From: an uncultured Ruminococcus sp.
Lineage (GTDB): Bacteria; Bacillota; Clostridia; Oscillospirales; Acutalibacteraceae
Assembly (NCBI GenBank): GCA_902776975.1
Contig: CACYSI010000014.1
Coordinates: 32,356-96,355 of the forward strand
Direction: 5' to 3'
DNA length: 64,000 nt
A program made the position numbers and the translations under genes. Below are positions 1 to 7,948 of the stretch, one piece after another. Numbering within the stretch: the first letter of the stretch is position 1; every line of letters begins with the position of its first letter. The notes beneath the pieces were generated by a model. That model was not told the origin of the DNA and did not search any database. It saw only the letters and a program-made list of their open reading frames with translations.

Positions 1-52
1 AAGGTACACAGCATTTCCAGTGCTGCTCCTTCGGCCGCTCGGACAACTCTAC
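1..52 (-). tRNA. tRNA-Ser (GGA), 5' part only
   Basis: Read on the minus strand, the first 52 bases give the 5' part of a class II tRNA: a 7-base acceptor strand, a D-arm with TGTCCGAG, and an anticodon arm with loop CTGGAAA, so the anticodon is GGA (serine UCC/UCU). The variable arm begins just before the window edge; the T-arm and 3' end lie outside. A well-formed promoter sits about 40 bases upstream. Identity rests on pattern, with the 3' half unseen. Confidence 0.85.
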
Positions 53-91
53 GTACGGTCAAATTGAATATACATTTTCAATTGCTCAATT

Positions 92-120
92 ATTATATAC
101 AATTATCGAGAAAAAATCAA
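92..120 (-). promoter_or_regulatory. promoter for tRNA-Ser
   Basis: On the minus strand, TTGATT (115-120) and TATAAT (92-97) are separated by exactly 17 bases, a good sigma-A promoter. The start point would be near 85, leaving about 33 bases of leader before the mature tRNA 5' end at 52. Confidence 0.6.
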
Positions 121-511
121 GCCTTTTTTTAAATTATTATCCGCGACTTGCTCAAAGACTGGGTTGACACTCATGTCCCGGACTGCTTCGCGTGATAATT
201 ATCGGTAGTCTGAGTGCGTGATATGCGTTTGACGCTGAACCTTTATAGGATTCGGCGAAGTATCATTTCAGCCGGTTGCGTAAATATACGCAACATTTCT
301 CTTCGAGCGGCCATATTTGAGAGGCTGATCACTGCTGAGGCTGAATACCGAAGCCGTGAACTCAGTCGGCGAGACGCCGATAGCGAAGCAAAAAGTGATA
401 ATGAAAAGGATGTATATATAATGATTCATACAACTATTATGGTGAGCGCAGCGGCGAGAGCTTACTCTGTACCGTTACAGCTCAAACAGAATACAGGGGG
501 ATCGATGCGAG
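121..511. other. gene-poor stretch
   Basis: No convincing gene. The only long open frame (214-522) has no ribosome binding site and unremarkable composition. A perfect inverted repeat, GTTGCGTA-AATA-TACGCAAC, lies at 275-294; it could be an operator or a weak hairpin, but it has no T-run after it. Confidence 0.4.
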
Positions 512-817
512 ATGACTTTTGAGGCAGGCGCTGCTTTTATCCCCGTTATCACCGCTCTTATCTCGGGAGTTTCCGCTGCAGCCGCGGCGATCATCGTCGC
601 TGTGGTGCAGTCAAGAGCTCAGCACAACGCGGTGATTGCAGAGATGAGCAAGCGCGACGCGCTGCAGGCTCAGCGTATAGAGCAGCTCGAAAAGAAGATG
701 GACAAGCACAATCAGCTTATAGAGCGTACTTACAAGGTCGAAGAGTCGGTCAAGCTGCTTGAAAAGGATATTAAGGCAGCCGATCACAGACTGAAGAATC
801 TTGAAAAAAATCAATAA
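512..817 (+). CDS. small holin/XhlA-like membrane protein
   Basis: A 101-residue protein. Residues 5-32 form one hydrophobic, Ala-rich segment (one transmembrane helix) and residues 40-100 are a charged, heptad-like coiled coil. This layout matches the XhlA/holin-like proteins found in lysis cassettes of Firmicutes phages, but there is no diagnostic motif, so the role is inferred. The ATG at 512 follows a GGGGG at 496-500 at suitable spacing. A strong terminator follows. The next gene, on the opposite strand, has a phage-tail-like N-terminus, supporting a prophage-derived origin for both. Confidence 0.5.
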   Translation: MTFEAGAAFIPVITALISGVSAAAAAIIVAVVQSRAQHNAVIAEMSKRDALQAQRIEQLEKKMDKHNQLIERTYKVEESVKLLEKDIKAADHRLKNLEKNQ

Positions 818-834
818 ACCCGATACATATAGGA

Positions 835-872
835 GAACACCCCTGCGACATCGCTGTCACAGGGGTGTTTTG
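835..872 (+). terminator. rho-independent terminator
   Basis: Perfect 10-bp stem AACACCCCTG / CAGGGGTGTT (836-845 and 860-869) with a 14-base loop and T-rich 3' side, just after the holin-like gene. The A-rich 5' side may let it serve the convergent leucine-rich gene too. Confidence 0.75.
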
Positions 873-933
873 TCTGAGCTTGGTTTTCGTAAAGCCCGCT
901 TGTATCTTATCGCCGGAAGAGCGTTCCGGCCGG

Positions 934-2613
934 TCAGGCCATCTGCGGAGAGCCGACGATATAGTTATCCGCACCCCCCGACCAGTTGGCGGCGTTTGAA
1001 AATGCTGCTTTCATCTCCTCGCTCGCTACATAGTAGGGTATGCGTTTGCCTTTTGAGTTAGTTGTCAAAAACACTCTGTCGAACGAGCTGTTCAGCTTAG
1101 GTATGCTTTCAGCGGTAGTAAAATGTGTCAGATCTACCCATTCGAGCATAGAGTCCGATCGGCTGTTCGTGTTCGACGCAGTCAAAAAGGCTCCCTGATT
1201 TATCCCTCCGTTTGCCGAGTACGACATATTCAGTACGATATACTTTACGCATGAGCACTGATAAAACGCGTATGTGCCTATAGATGTCGCCGTATAAGGG
1301 ATAACTATGCTGTCCAACAGGCGGCAGGCGTTGAACGCGTACTCGCCGATCCTTTCGACAGCGGGAAATTCTATGTGTTTGAGACTTTTGCAGTTATAAA
1401 AGGCATTGCTGCTTATTTGAGAGCAGACATACAACGGCTCGATCCCCTCCAGTGAGACGCATCCGTCAAAGGCGTAGCTGTCTATGCTCTCGCACAAACT
1501 CAGTCCTATTATCCTTGTTATCGCGCAGCTTTGGAAGGCGGAGTAGCCTATACCCCTGCAGGCGCTCAGATCGATGATGCCCGAGATCACAGTCTCGCAG
1601 AACGCCCTGAAGCTCACATAAGTATATCTCGGCAGGTTGTTGAGCCGCCGGATATTAAAAGCGCCGTACAAAAAGCTGTCGCACATACTGGACAGCGATG
1701 TGTATTTTTTGCAGCATATCGCCTTAAGAGCGGTACAATCCTTAGCAGGAGCAGACCAGCCGTCGTATCTCGAGCCGCTGTTGAGCGTACAGGTTATACA
1801 TTTGAGATTCATGCATTTTTCTATGGTACCGTTGCTTACTCTGATGGATTTTGACGCTATGGTCTCGAGTCTTTTGCCTCCGGACAGTGCATAGTTCCTT
1901 GTTTCGACATTGTCCGCGAACTCGAGCTTGTACACAGCCGTTTTGGTTACGTCATCCCTGAAGAACGACCTGTTGTTTCGCGTCCCGAGTCTCAGAGTAC
2001 CGTCGGTATGTATTTTTATAAGGTACTGTGCGGGATAATCGGCGTATATGTGAGATATTACATATATATACTCGTTGTCGTCATACAGCTTTTGTGCTGA
2101 GGTATCGCAGATGTCCGTCTCTCCGTCGCCCCAGTCCACTGTCGCGCCACGGCTGTCGTAGTAAAATCCCAGAGATATCCTTACTCCGGTCACGACGCCG
2201 CTGCCTGTGTCGATCTCGCTCTCCATAGAAGGGTCAAGCTCTATGTAGACATGAGTTTTGCCGTCTGAGGTGATGTATTCGCATCCCACGTCGACTGTCT
2301 CGTTGTTCTCCACGCTCTCTTTAATCTCTGTCAGCGTCCAGTTCCAGCCGAGCGTTGTCAGACCCTCGTGAGAGGGCAGAGGCGGCAGCTCTGTCATATC
2401 CGATACCTCGGACGGTGACATTCTATGCAGTAAGGTGCCGTCGTAGTCGTAGAACCTCAGGACGTCCTTACCGGACAGCGTTATGCTGTCTACGGTGCTT
2501 CTCAGGTTTTGGCTGTTTCGGTTTTGCGGCATTACGGCTCCCTTGATGTACAGACCTTGATACGCTGAGGCGATATTTGTGTTGATACGGTTTATTTCGC
2601 TTGCTATACTCAT
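934..2613 (-). CDS. BspA-type leucine-rich repeat protein with phage-tail-like N-terminus
   Basis: A 559-residue protein without a signal peptide. Residues 1-45 (start MSIASEINRI, then Asn/Ala-rich helix) resemble the short N-terminal helix of phage tail or baseplate-associated proteins from gut Firmicutes phages. The middle (about 60-230) is beta-rich with a YDYDGTLL motif. From about 310 to 480 there are repeated units of the form AF.xC.xL..I..P (for example YAFDGC, NAFYNC, YAFNAC, YAFYQC), the hallmark of LRR_5/BspA repeats used in adhesion. A purine-rich AAAGGAAG lies about 13 bases before the ATG. I infer a receptor-binding or adhesin role in a (degraded) prophage; a free-standing surface protein is less likely without a signal peptide. 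Confidence 0.65.
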   Translation of the reverse strand: MSIASEINRINTNIASAYQGLYIKGAVMPQNRNSQNLRSTVDSITLSGKDVLRFYDYDGTLLHRMSPSEVSDMTELPPLPSHEGLTTLGWNWTLTEIKESVENNETVDVGCEYITSDGKTHVYIELDPSMESEIDTGSGVVTGVRISLGFYYDSRGATVDWGDGETDICDTSAQKLYDDNEYIYVISHIYADYPAQYLIKIHTDGTLRLGTRNNRSFFRDDVTKTAVYKLEFADNVETRNYALSGGKRLETIASKSIRVSNGTIEKCMNLKCITCTLNSGSRYDGWSAPAKDCTALKAICCKKYTSLSSMCDSFLYGAFNIRRLNNLPRYTYVSFRAFCETVISGIIDLSACRGIGYSAFQSCAITRIIGLSLCESIDSYAFDGCVSLEGIEPLYVCSQISSNAFYNCKSLKHIEFPAVERIGEYAFNACRLLDSIVIPYTATSIGTYAFYQCSCVKYIVLNMSYSANGGINQGAFLTASNTNSRSDSMLEWVDLTHFTTAESIPKLNSSFDRVFLTTNSKGKRIPYYVASEEMKAAFSNAANWSGGADNYIVGSPQMA

Positions 2614-3039
2614 TTATGCATCTCAGCTTCCTTTCGATATGATAACCTCTCCGATAATGACGGTATAAATACAATAGGTTGTATATTGTTATGCAACCAT
2701 ACCCAAAATACGGCTAAATAAGCCGGTTTTAGCTGTTGCGCTTGCGGTGTGTTTACAAAAATTTAACATTATATTTGTTCAATTTGTATATCACATAGGC
2801 GTTTTGCACAAAGCAGGCTTATGAAATCCGTGCAAAACAAATAGAATGCTCGGTTATTATTCTGTATCGAAAATAAGTGAAGGTAAAGGATACCAAAAAT
2901 GTTATTGATTTTTTACAAATTTTGTCCTATAATTTGCATAGAATGATGTAGCTGTATACAAAAATACTGGTTTATGCGGCTATTTGCGATAAGATTATCT
3001 AAAGAATACTATTGATTAATAGCTTTTTACGGTGATGTT
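2614..3039. other. AT-rich intergenic region upstream of the surface-protein locus
   Basis: About 425 bases without a credible gene, AT-rich, separating the leucine-rich gene (minus) from the surface-protein operon (plus). It carries the promoter at 2905-2933; nothing else recognisable was found. Confidence 0.5.
2905..2933 (+). promoter_or_regulatory. promoter of the SipW/TasA-like operon
   Basis: TTGATT (2905-2910) and TATAAT (2928-2933) with a 17-base spacer rich in T. The predicted start near 2940 leaves a leader of about 100 bases before the first gene at 3040. It is the best promoter-like match I found before the first gene of the cluster. Confidence 0.6.
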
Positions 3040-3855
3040 ATGGAAGAGAAGACAAGGCAAGAGCTGATTTTGGAATTGAATAAACTGAAAAAGGCACAGG
3101 CTCGCATCAAGCGCAAGTTCACCTTCTTGATCAGCGTTATTGCCATGCTTGTTCTGATAACCGCGACGCTGGCGTGGTTTACGCTCAGTAACTTTGCGTC
3201 GGTCAGCGAGATCAACCTTAAGATATCGACAGCGCCTGAGCTTTATCTGGATATCGAGAGCCACGGCGCCGATGTTTCTATGTACAAAAAGGTTTTGACC
3301 AACGATATGATCAACTCATATCTGCGTTCGGTCAACGCTCCCGTGCTTCAGGATCAGCTCCTTGATCCCGTCACATCGTCCAACGGCGTTACCTTTGCGA
3401 GCCAGAACGGCTCCGCGCGTACCGCTAACGACACATCCTTCCTCGAGTTCAAGGTCTGGTTCATTGCTACCGCCGATATGTATGTACACCTTTCGGGTCA
3501 GACGGTTCAGGTAGAGGGCGCCGACGCTACCACTCGCTGCACCACCACCGAGACAGGCATCAAGGCGGATGTCGTCAACGCTGTTCGTGTTTCTTATGAT
3601 GACAACGGCACAGCTGCTATCTGGGAGCCTAACAAGGGCGCGGCGGTAGCAGGTCAGTCTACCTTTGACGTCGGTACTACCTTTGTGAACGACACCCGTG
3701 TATTCAGACTCAACAAGCTCGAGCCTAAGCAGATCACCATCCGCATCTGGGCAGAGGGTAACGACCCCGAGTGCGACAACGACGTACAGGAGTCAAACGT
3801 ATCCTTTGAGATGCTCTTCGGCGGCACGGATGAGAACAACAGCGCGTTTGAATGA
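3040..3855 (+). CDS. SipW-dependent TasA-like surface protein A
   Basis: A 271-residue secreted protein and the first gene of the surface locus. The first 25 residues are charged and helical, residues 27-45 are hydrophobic, and TLAWF (43-47) forms a SipW-type cleavage region in which Trp follows the predicted cut, as in TasA/camelysin-like proteins. The mature part is beta-rich and ends with an IWAEGNDPEC motif (about 236-245) that recurs, varied, in most secreted proteins of this locus. No sortase motif is present. By analogy with TasA it may polymerise or coat the cell surface after cleavage by the signal peptidase at 6001; that is inference. Confidence 0.75.
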   Translation: MEEKTRQELILELNKLKKAQARIKRKFTFLISVIAMLVLITATLAWFTLSNFASVSEINLKISTAPELYLDIESHGADVSMYKKVLTNDMINSYLRSVNAPVLQDQLLDPVTSSNGVTFASQNGSARTANDTSFLEFKVWFIATADMYVHLSGQTVQVEGADATTRCTTTETGIKADVVNAVRVSYDDNGTAAIWEPNKGAAVAGQSTFDVGTTFVNDTRVFRLNKLEPKQITIRIWAEGNDPECDNDVQESNVSFEMLFGGTDENNSAFE

Positions 3856-3863
3856 TTACATTT

Positions 3864-3917
3864 GGTTAACGGTTAACGGTTAACAGTTAACGGTTGAGGG
3901 AGGGCTTCGCCCTCAAC
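3864..3917. repeat. GTTAAC repeat cluster, left arm, with hairpin
   Basis: Four near-tandem copies of GTTAACGG-like units (3864-3895) run into a hairpin TTGAGGG / CCCTCAA (3895-3917). The units are matched in inverted orientation at 4369-4396, on the other side of the four-helix-bundle gene, so the pair resembles the ends of a small inserted element. Confidence 0.6.
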
Positions 3918-4028
3918 TGATTGATATAGCAATGGGATAGGCTGATTTATGAAAGGTAAACTTTCGGATTATTCTATGAGTCGTAGCTTTTTTATAACTG
4001 GCTTGTTAATGAGCGAAAAGAATATGTT

Positions 4029-4286
4029 ATGTCGCGTCAGATTTTAAGAAGCGGAACAAGTATAGGAGCAAATATTCATGAAGCTGAATATGCGGCAAGC
4101 AAAGCAGATTTCAGAAACAAACTAAAGATAGCGGCTAAAGAAGCGAATGAAACAGAATACTGGCTTATTGTTTTAGAAAACACCGGCTATTTTGATGCTT
4201 CGTTCGATGACTTGAAGGTGCTGTTAAAGTCGATCATAAAAATGCTTACAGCTGCATTACGATCATTGGATTCTCATAATAGTTAA
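4029..4286 (+). CDS. four-helix-bundle (S23/IVS-type) protein, N-terminus frameshifted
   Basis: An 85-residue frame with the hallmark MSRQILRSGTSIGAN of the four-helix-bundle family first described from 23S rRNA intervening sequences and related to the Avd accessory proteins of diversity-generating retroelements. The family usually has about 115-120 residues. The missing N-terminus is visible: the same frame reads FYNWLVNERKEYV just before the ATG but meets TAG at 3984-3986, while ATG 3949 opens MKGKLSDYSMSRSFF in the next frame. One more T in the run at 3988-3993 would fuse the two into a 112-residue protein. The gene interrupts the surface operon between GTTAAC inverted repeats and looks like cargo of a small element. 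It is a pseudogene, a homopolymer variant or a sequencing error. Confidence 0.8.
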   Translation: MSRQILRSGTSIGANIHEAEYAASKADFRNKLKIAAKEANETEYWLIVLENTGYFDASFDDLKVLLKSIIKMLTAALRSLDSHNS

Positions 4287-4320
4287 CGAAAACAGAAAAA
4301 CAATAGTATAATTGTTCGAG

Positions 4321-4396
4321 CGAAGCGAGTGACCTTCACCGTTAACAGCGAAGCGAGTGACCTTCACCGTTAACCGTTCACTGTTAACCGTTAACT
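4321..4396. repeat. 26-bp direct repeats plus GTTAAC cluster, right arm
   Basis: A 26-base unit (starting CGAAGCGAGTGACC, ending CCGTTAAC) occurs twice, at 4321-4346 and 4349-4374, followed by CCGTT-based GTTAAC units to 4396. These are the inverted counterparts of the units at 3864-3895, bracketing the four-helix-bundle gene. Confidence 0.65.
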
Positions 4397-4418
4397 CAAA
4401 AAAGATCTTTGGTTTAAA

Positions 4419-4490
4419 CAAGCGCATAAACGCTTGATTAAATAGTAAACCTGTCCTCGTGTTTGGGACAATAATATTTATTTAAGGAGG
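4419..4490 (+). promoter_or_regulatory. tandem hairpins and strong ribosome binding site before surface gene B
   Basis: Two short stem-loops, CAAGCG-CATAAA-CGCTTG (4419-4436) and TGTCC-N9-GGACA (4452-4470), precede a perfect AAGGAGG (4484-4490) set 9 bases before the ATG at 4500. The hairpins could be an mRNA processing or 5'-stabilising site for high expression of gene B. No good separate promoter is evident. Confidence 0.4.
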
Positions 4491-4499
4491 AATTCTCAA

Positions 4500-5388
4500 A
4501 TGACAAACACAAAATTCAGAAAGAGAGCGTTACTCTCTTCCGTTGCCATGCTCCTCGTAGCTCTCGTAGCTCTTGGTTCGGCAACATTCGCATGGTTCAA
4601 CACTCAGAATTCTGCAGCAGCTCGGTTGATTACGGCTCAGACTGAAAAGAGTTCTGACATCACCCTGTCCGAGGATGCTGGTTCACAGTATTCACCCTGG
4701 ACTCACGACCTTCGTTTTTCCGCTAATAGCTTTGACGGCGTAACCGGCAAATTAGACCCTTGGTGATAGCACTCCGCTTATCCCTGTTACCACTAAAGAC
4801 TTCTCCAGCTGGAAGAAGGTTGCTGCGGCTGATTCTAACGTTGGTTATGCGACCGAAGATTATGATAACGCATCTAAGAATCTTGTTTCTGAAGTGAAAT
4901 GCAGCAAGCTTTATATTAAGTCTACTACCACTCAGGACATCAAGATCACTCCTACCGTTTCAGCTGATACCAAAGCTGAGAAGATGGTTCGTTTAGCGCT
5001 CGTTCCGATCGACGCCAGCGGTTCTATTACTCAGAAGATCGACACTAAGCCCATCATCTGGTGCGGCGGTACAGGCGGACTGAACGACCGTTCTGCTACT
5101 AAGTGGCAAGCAGCAGCTGAGGCATCGTCAGCACAGCCTCAGTGGACTACCGGCACGACTGCGGTAACTTACAACGAAGGCACTGCTAACGAAGCTACAT
5201 CTACTCCTTCTACTGTATACACCAGCCTCTCTGCTGCTCATTCTATCGGCGAATTTGATGCTTCGTCTGCTGATGCTGTTGTTGCGTATGACGTATATGT
5301 TTGGGTCGAGGGTACTGACTTTGATTGTTTAGACAGCAATGCCGGTACGGCTGTAACCTTCTCCTTCAGCGTTACTGAGGATGCATAA
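4500..5388 (+). pseudogene. SipW-dependent TasA-like surface protein B, interrupted by a one-base frameshift
   Basis: Starts at ATG 4500 behind the best Shine-Dalgarno of the cluster. The signal peptide (residues about 10-33) ends in SATFAWFNTQNS, a classic SipW-type site. The first frame stops at 4764-4766 after KLDPW. The next frame continues without a gap as GDSTPLIPVTTKDF and runs to 5388, ending with VWVEGTDFDCLD and a final beta strand, the locus-wide C-terminal motif. Removing one T at about 4760-4761 restores a 295-residue protein. Gene-finders would report two pieces (4500-4766; 4894-5388). Either this is a sequencing or assembly error, a true inactivation, or a +1 shift at CCT TGG TGA; the intact coding character downstream argues the lesion is recent or artefactual. 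I suspect it is the main structural subunit. Confidence 0.75.
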
Positions 5389-5498
5389 TCAGCTTCAATA
5401 ATTGAAGTATATTTTTAAATCTAATCATCCTTTTGCTGTGATGTTCAGTATATAAGGGTGATTATATAAGAGATTTCTCTTTTAAATTATCATAAACG

Positions 5499-5531
5499 GC
5501 GGCGCGGGTGGCAAACACACGCCCGCGCCGC
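5499..5531 (+). terminator. GC-rich hairpin, possible terminator or processing stem
   Basis: Stem GCGGCGCGGGTG / CGCCCGCGCCGC (one G-U pair) around a 9-base loop, about 110 bases after gene B. It lacks a following T-run, so it may stabilise the upstream mRNA 3' end or attenuate rather than fully terminate. Confidence 0.4.
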
Positions 5532-5689
5532 ATAGGATAATTCCCGTGAGGGATTTATACTTGCTTTTTGATAAGACACGGCTCTGTATGAGCGGTCGGT
5601 CGCCCTGCGGCGACGGCCGTCGGACGTACGACATAGCTCGTCAAGAGTCGTTATGTGCCTCCATCGGTCTGACCCGGAGGCGGGATTTA

Positions 5690-5790
5690 GCCTCCCTTTC
5701 CTAAGGGAGGTGGCACGAAGTGCCGGAGGGTTGAAATAATTGACAACCCCCAGTCACCATACGGTGACAGCCCCCTTGGGAAAGGGGGCC
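5690..5790. repeat. dispersed palindromic intergenic repeat
   Basis: Contains CTCCCTT-TCCT-AAGGGAG, GGCAC-GAA-GTGCC and GTCACC-ATAC-GGTGAC palindromes and a CCCCCTT/AAGGGGG stem. A related unit (CTTCCCC-TTGA-GGGGAAG or CTCCCC-TAA-GGGGAGG) appears at 25519 and 48693. Confidence 0.55.
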
Positions 5791-6000
5791 TGAATCCTCA
5801 GCAGTCAGATCAATCGTCTCTCGCTCCACCGGAGCAGAGGTCAAAACGTTTTGAACTATGCGAAAATGGAGTGTAGGGGCGGAACGGCAGTTTCGCCCGA
5901 ACACGCCCCTATCATCCTCCTTTTTGCATTCGAATGGATGATAATTCTAATCTGTGCATATACCCATGTGTAGAGATTAAAATTATTTTGGAGAGATACA

Positions 6001-6819
6001 ATGAAAGAGAATGAATCAAAAACGCAGAATAAGTCCGCGTCCGTGCTCAAGAAGGTATTGAATACGGTAGTAAACATACTGATCGTAATAGTACTTATAA
6101 CCTCTATCCTTATCGCCGTGCTGGCTTTGACCTCTAAGTCCAGCGGTATATCTACGATATTCGGATATACTATCCAGACCATCCAGTCCGACTCCATGAA
6201 GGGCGGCTCGCCCGACGGCTACGGCGGCAAGGACTTTGAAAAGGGCGACCTTATGATAGCCAAGGCTACCGAGTTTGATCCTAAGGCAGAGTATGATCTC
6301 GGCGACATAGTTACATATATCAAGAGTGACACTGATGGATCCGCTATGTTGATAGTCCATAGGATATCTGATGTTTATACCGATGAAAACGGATTTAAGC
6401 GTTACCAGACATGGGGAGATAACAGAGAGATGGACCCCGATCCTGATCAGGCTACTAAAGAGTATTATCTCCTGTCCTCTCAGATAGCGTCTGTATATTA
6501 TACCAAGAATTATGAAGGCGCTATTTTAAAGGGAGTCGGCAACGTTATGGACTTCCTCCGTTCACAGCAGGGATTCTTCCTCGTAGTCCTGCTCCCGATG
6601 ATCCTGTTCTTCATCTATGAGCTGATCAGAGTTATCCTCAACTTCGGTAATTACCGTAAGGCTCAGGCGGAAGAAGAAAAGCAGGCTGCAGTGAAAGCCG
6701 CCCTCGCTGAAAACAACGGAAACGCCAAGCCCGAAGAGTTCACTCCCGAGCAGATGGAACAGTTCAAGGAGTTCCTCAAGCAGCAAAAGGAACAAAACAA
6801 ATCCGAAGAAGAACAGTAG
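6001..6819 (+). CDS. sipW: SipW-type signal peptidase I (copy 1)
   Basis: A 272-residue membrane serine peptidase of the archaeal/ER-type S26B group. An N-terminal transmembrane helix (about 20-44) is followed by the catalytic Ser in QSDSM (Ser65), then the box GDIVTYI, and His in LIVHRI (His120) replacing the Lys of ordinary type I signal peptidases. GDN at about 139-141 supplies the likely third residue. A second helix lies near 190-215 and a charged tail ends the protein. B. subtilis SipW processes TasA, and this enzyme most likely cleaves the Trp-bearing signal peptides encoded around it. Upstream is a long repeat-bearing gap; 83 bases downstream is surface gene C. Confidence 0.85.
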   Translation: MKENESKTQNKSASVLKKVLNTVVNILIVIVLITSILIAVLALTSKSSGISTIFGYTIQTIQSDSMKGGSPDGYGGKDFEKGDLMIAKATEFDPKAEYDLGDIVTYIKSDTDGSAMLIVHRISDVYTDENGFKRYQTWGDNREMDPDPDQATKEYYLLSSQIASVYYTKNYEGAILKGVGNVMDFLRSQQGFFLVVLLPMILFFIYELIRVILNFGNYRKAQAEEEKQAAVKAALAENNGNAKPEEFTPEQMEQFKEFLKQQKEQNKSEEEQ

Positions 6820-6908
6820 GGGAGGGCGCGGAGCCTGTCTGCTCCTCCCGGCATACATCGAATCCTTAAGCAAGACAGATTTATCAGATTGTAAAGGAGC
6901 TGTTGCAA

Positions 6909-7844
6909 TTGAGCAAGAAACCTAAAAAAACCGAAGAGCCTTTCTCTCCTGAACAGCTCGACAGATTAGAGAATAAGGGCGATAAGCAAGTAGCTAACCA
7001 GCGCCAAAAAGAGGGTATATTCCAACGCTTTAACGCTAAGCGAGACGCCAAGGATCTCGCAAAGCAGGTAAAGTGGAAACGAATTTCGGGTATCACCCTG
7101 ATCGTTTTGGTGCTTGTTTTGTTGCTTCTTTGGATCATATCCTGGCTGCTGACTACCATAGGCGATCTTGTTATCACGGTTGACAGCGGCGCCGCTAAGC
7201 ACGGTATCACTATCTCTGACAGAGCGCCGGGCGTGGACGACGGCTCAGGCTCGGGCGCTACCACCAAGCTCTCCGCCAACATGGTCAACGAGGTCACTAA
7301 CATTACATATGACTGGCTGCCGGCTACCCTCGACCTCGAGTGGGACGGCTCCCATAACGGCAAGAACTATCTCGCCTATACCTTCTATCTTACAAACAAC
7401 GGTAAAGAGCTGCTCAACTATCAGAGTCAGCTGAAGGCTGTCCGCTCAGCCAAGGACGCCGATGAGGCAGTAAGAGTTATGGTATACAGAAACGCCGAGC
7501 CCGAGGTCTTTGCTAAAGAAAACAGAGACGGCAGCGCGTTTGAGAAGATATATAAAAAGGTGATCCCCGAAGGCTACAAGCCGCCCGAGTCGCTGACTCC
7601 TCCGGAGGAGCAGATCCAGAACAAAGAGCTTGTCGATCATACCGATGAAGAGATCGTCATCCAGCCTTTTGTTGATCCTGAGACGGTATTCAACACCAAC
7701 ATCGAGGGCTTGGAGCCCGGTCAGACCGATAAGTATACTATCGTTATGTGGATAGAGGGCGAGGATCCCGAGTGCCTTGACGACATACGCGAGGGCTATG
7801 TCAAGCTGATGTGGTTCTTCAACATTGAGGACGAAGAGCTTTAA
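6909..7844 (+). CDS. membrane-anchored relative of the TasA-like proteins (protein C)
   Basis: About 311 residues. AAGGAG at 6894-6899 favours TTG 6909 over the in-frame TTG 6903. The first 58 residues are charged and cytoplasmic; residues 60-84 form one strong transmembrane helix. Unlike its neighbours it has no A-W-F cleavage site after the helix, so it should stay anchored. The outer part is beta-rich and ends with MWIEGEDPECLDDI and a final WFFNIEDEEL strand, the motif of the cleaved subunits. Its place directly before the membrane ATPase and its permanent anchor suggest a basal or docking component. Function is inferred; no named family was recognised beyond the shared fold. Confidence 0.65.
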   Translation: MSKKPKKTEEPFSPEQLDRLENKGDKQVANQRQKEGIFQRFNAKRDAKDLAKQVKWKRISGITLIVLVLVLLLLWIISWLLTTIGDLVITVDSGAAKHGITISDRAPGVDDGSGSGATTKLSANMVNEVTNITYDWLPATLDLEWDGSHNGKNYLAYTFYLTNNGKELLNYQSQLKAVRSAKDADEAVRVMVYRNAEPEVFAKENRDGSAFEKIYKKVIPEGYKPPESLTPPEEQIQNKELVDHTDEEIVIQPFVDPETVFNTNIEGLEPGQTDKYTIVMWIEGEDPECLDDIREGYVKLMWFFNIEDEEL

Positions 7845-7948
7845 GCAAATCGAATTGTAAGACCGTTTCGTGACAGCGACAGTCTTAACCTGGTAAATTT
7901 AGGATTAAATTCCTTCAGAAAATACATTTCGCACAAGGAGTAGAGCAT

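Larger units (their letters stand above)
5389..6000. other. 612-bp intergenic region with hairpins and a dispersed repeat
   Basis: No coding region seen. It contains a very GC-rich hairpin (5499-5531), a hairpin GCCTCC / GGAGGC near 5657-5685, and a dispersed palindromic repeat (5690-5790). The length and structure suggest a transcription or processing boundary between gene B and the signal peptidase gene. Confidence 0.5.

Noticed and set aside
214-522. 102-residue open frame beside the tRNA
   Set aside because: No ribosome binding site, odd composition, overlaps the better supported gene at 512, and no family resemblance.
5540-5690. Possible small RNA or riboswitch in the long operon gap
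   Set aside because: Local stems exist but no recognised riboswitch, SRP RNA or tmRNA signature was found.
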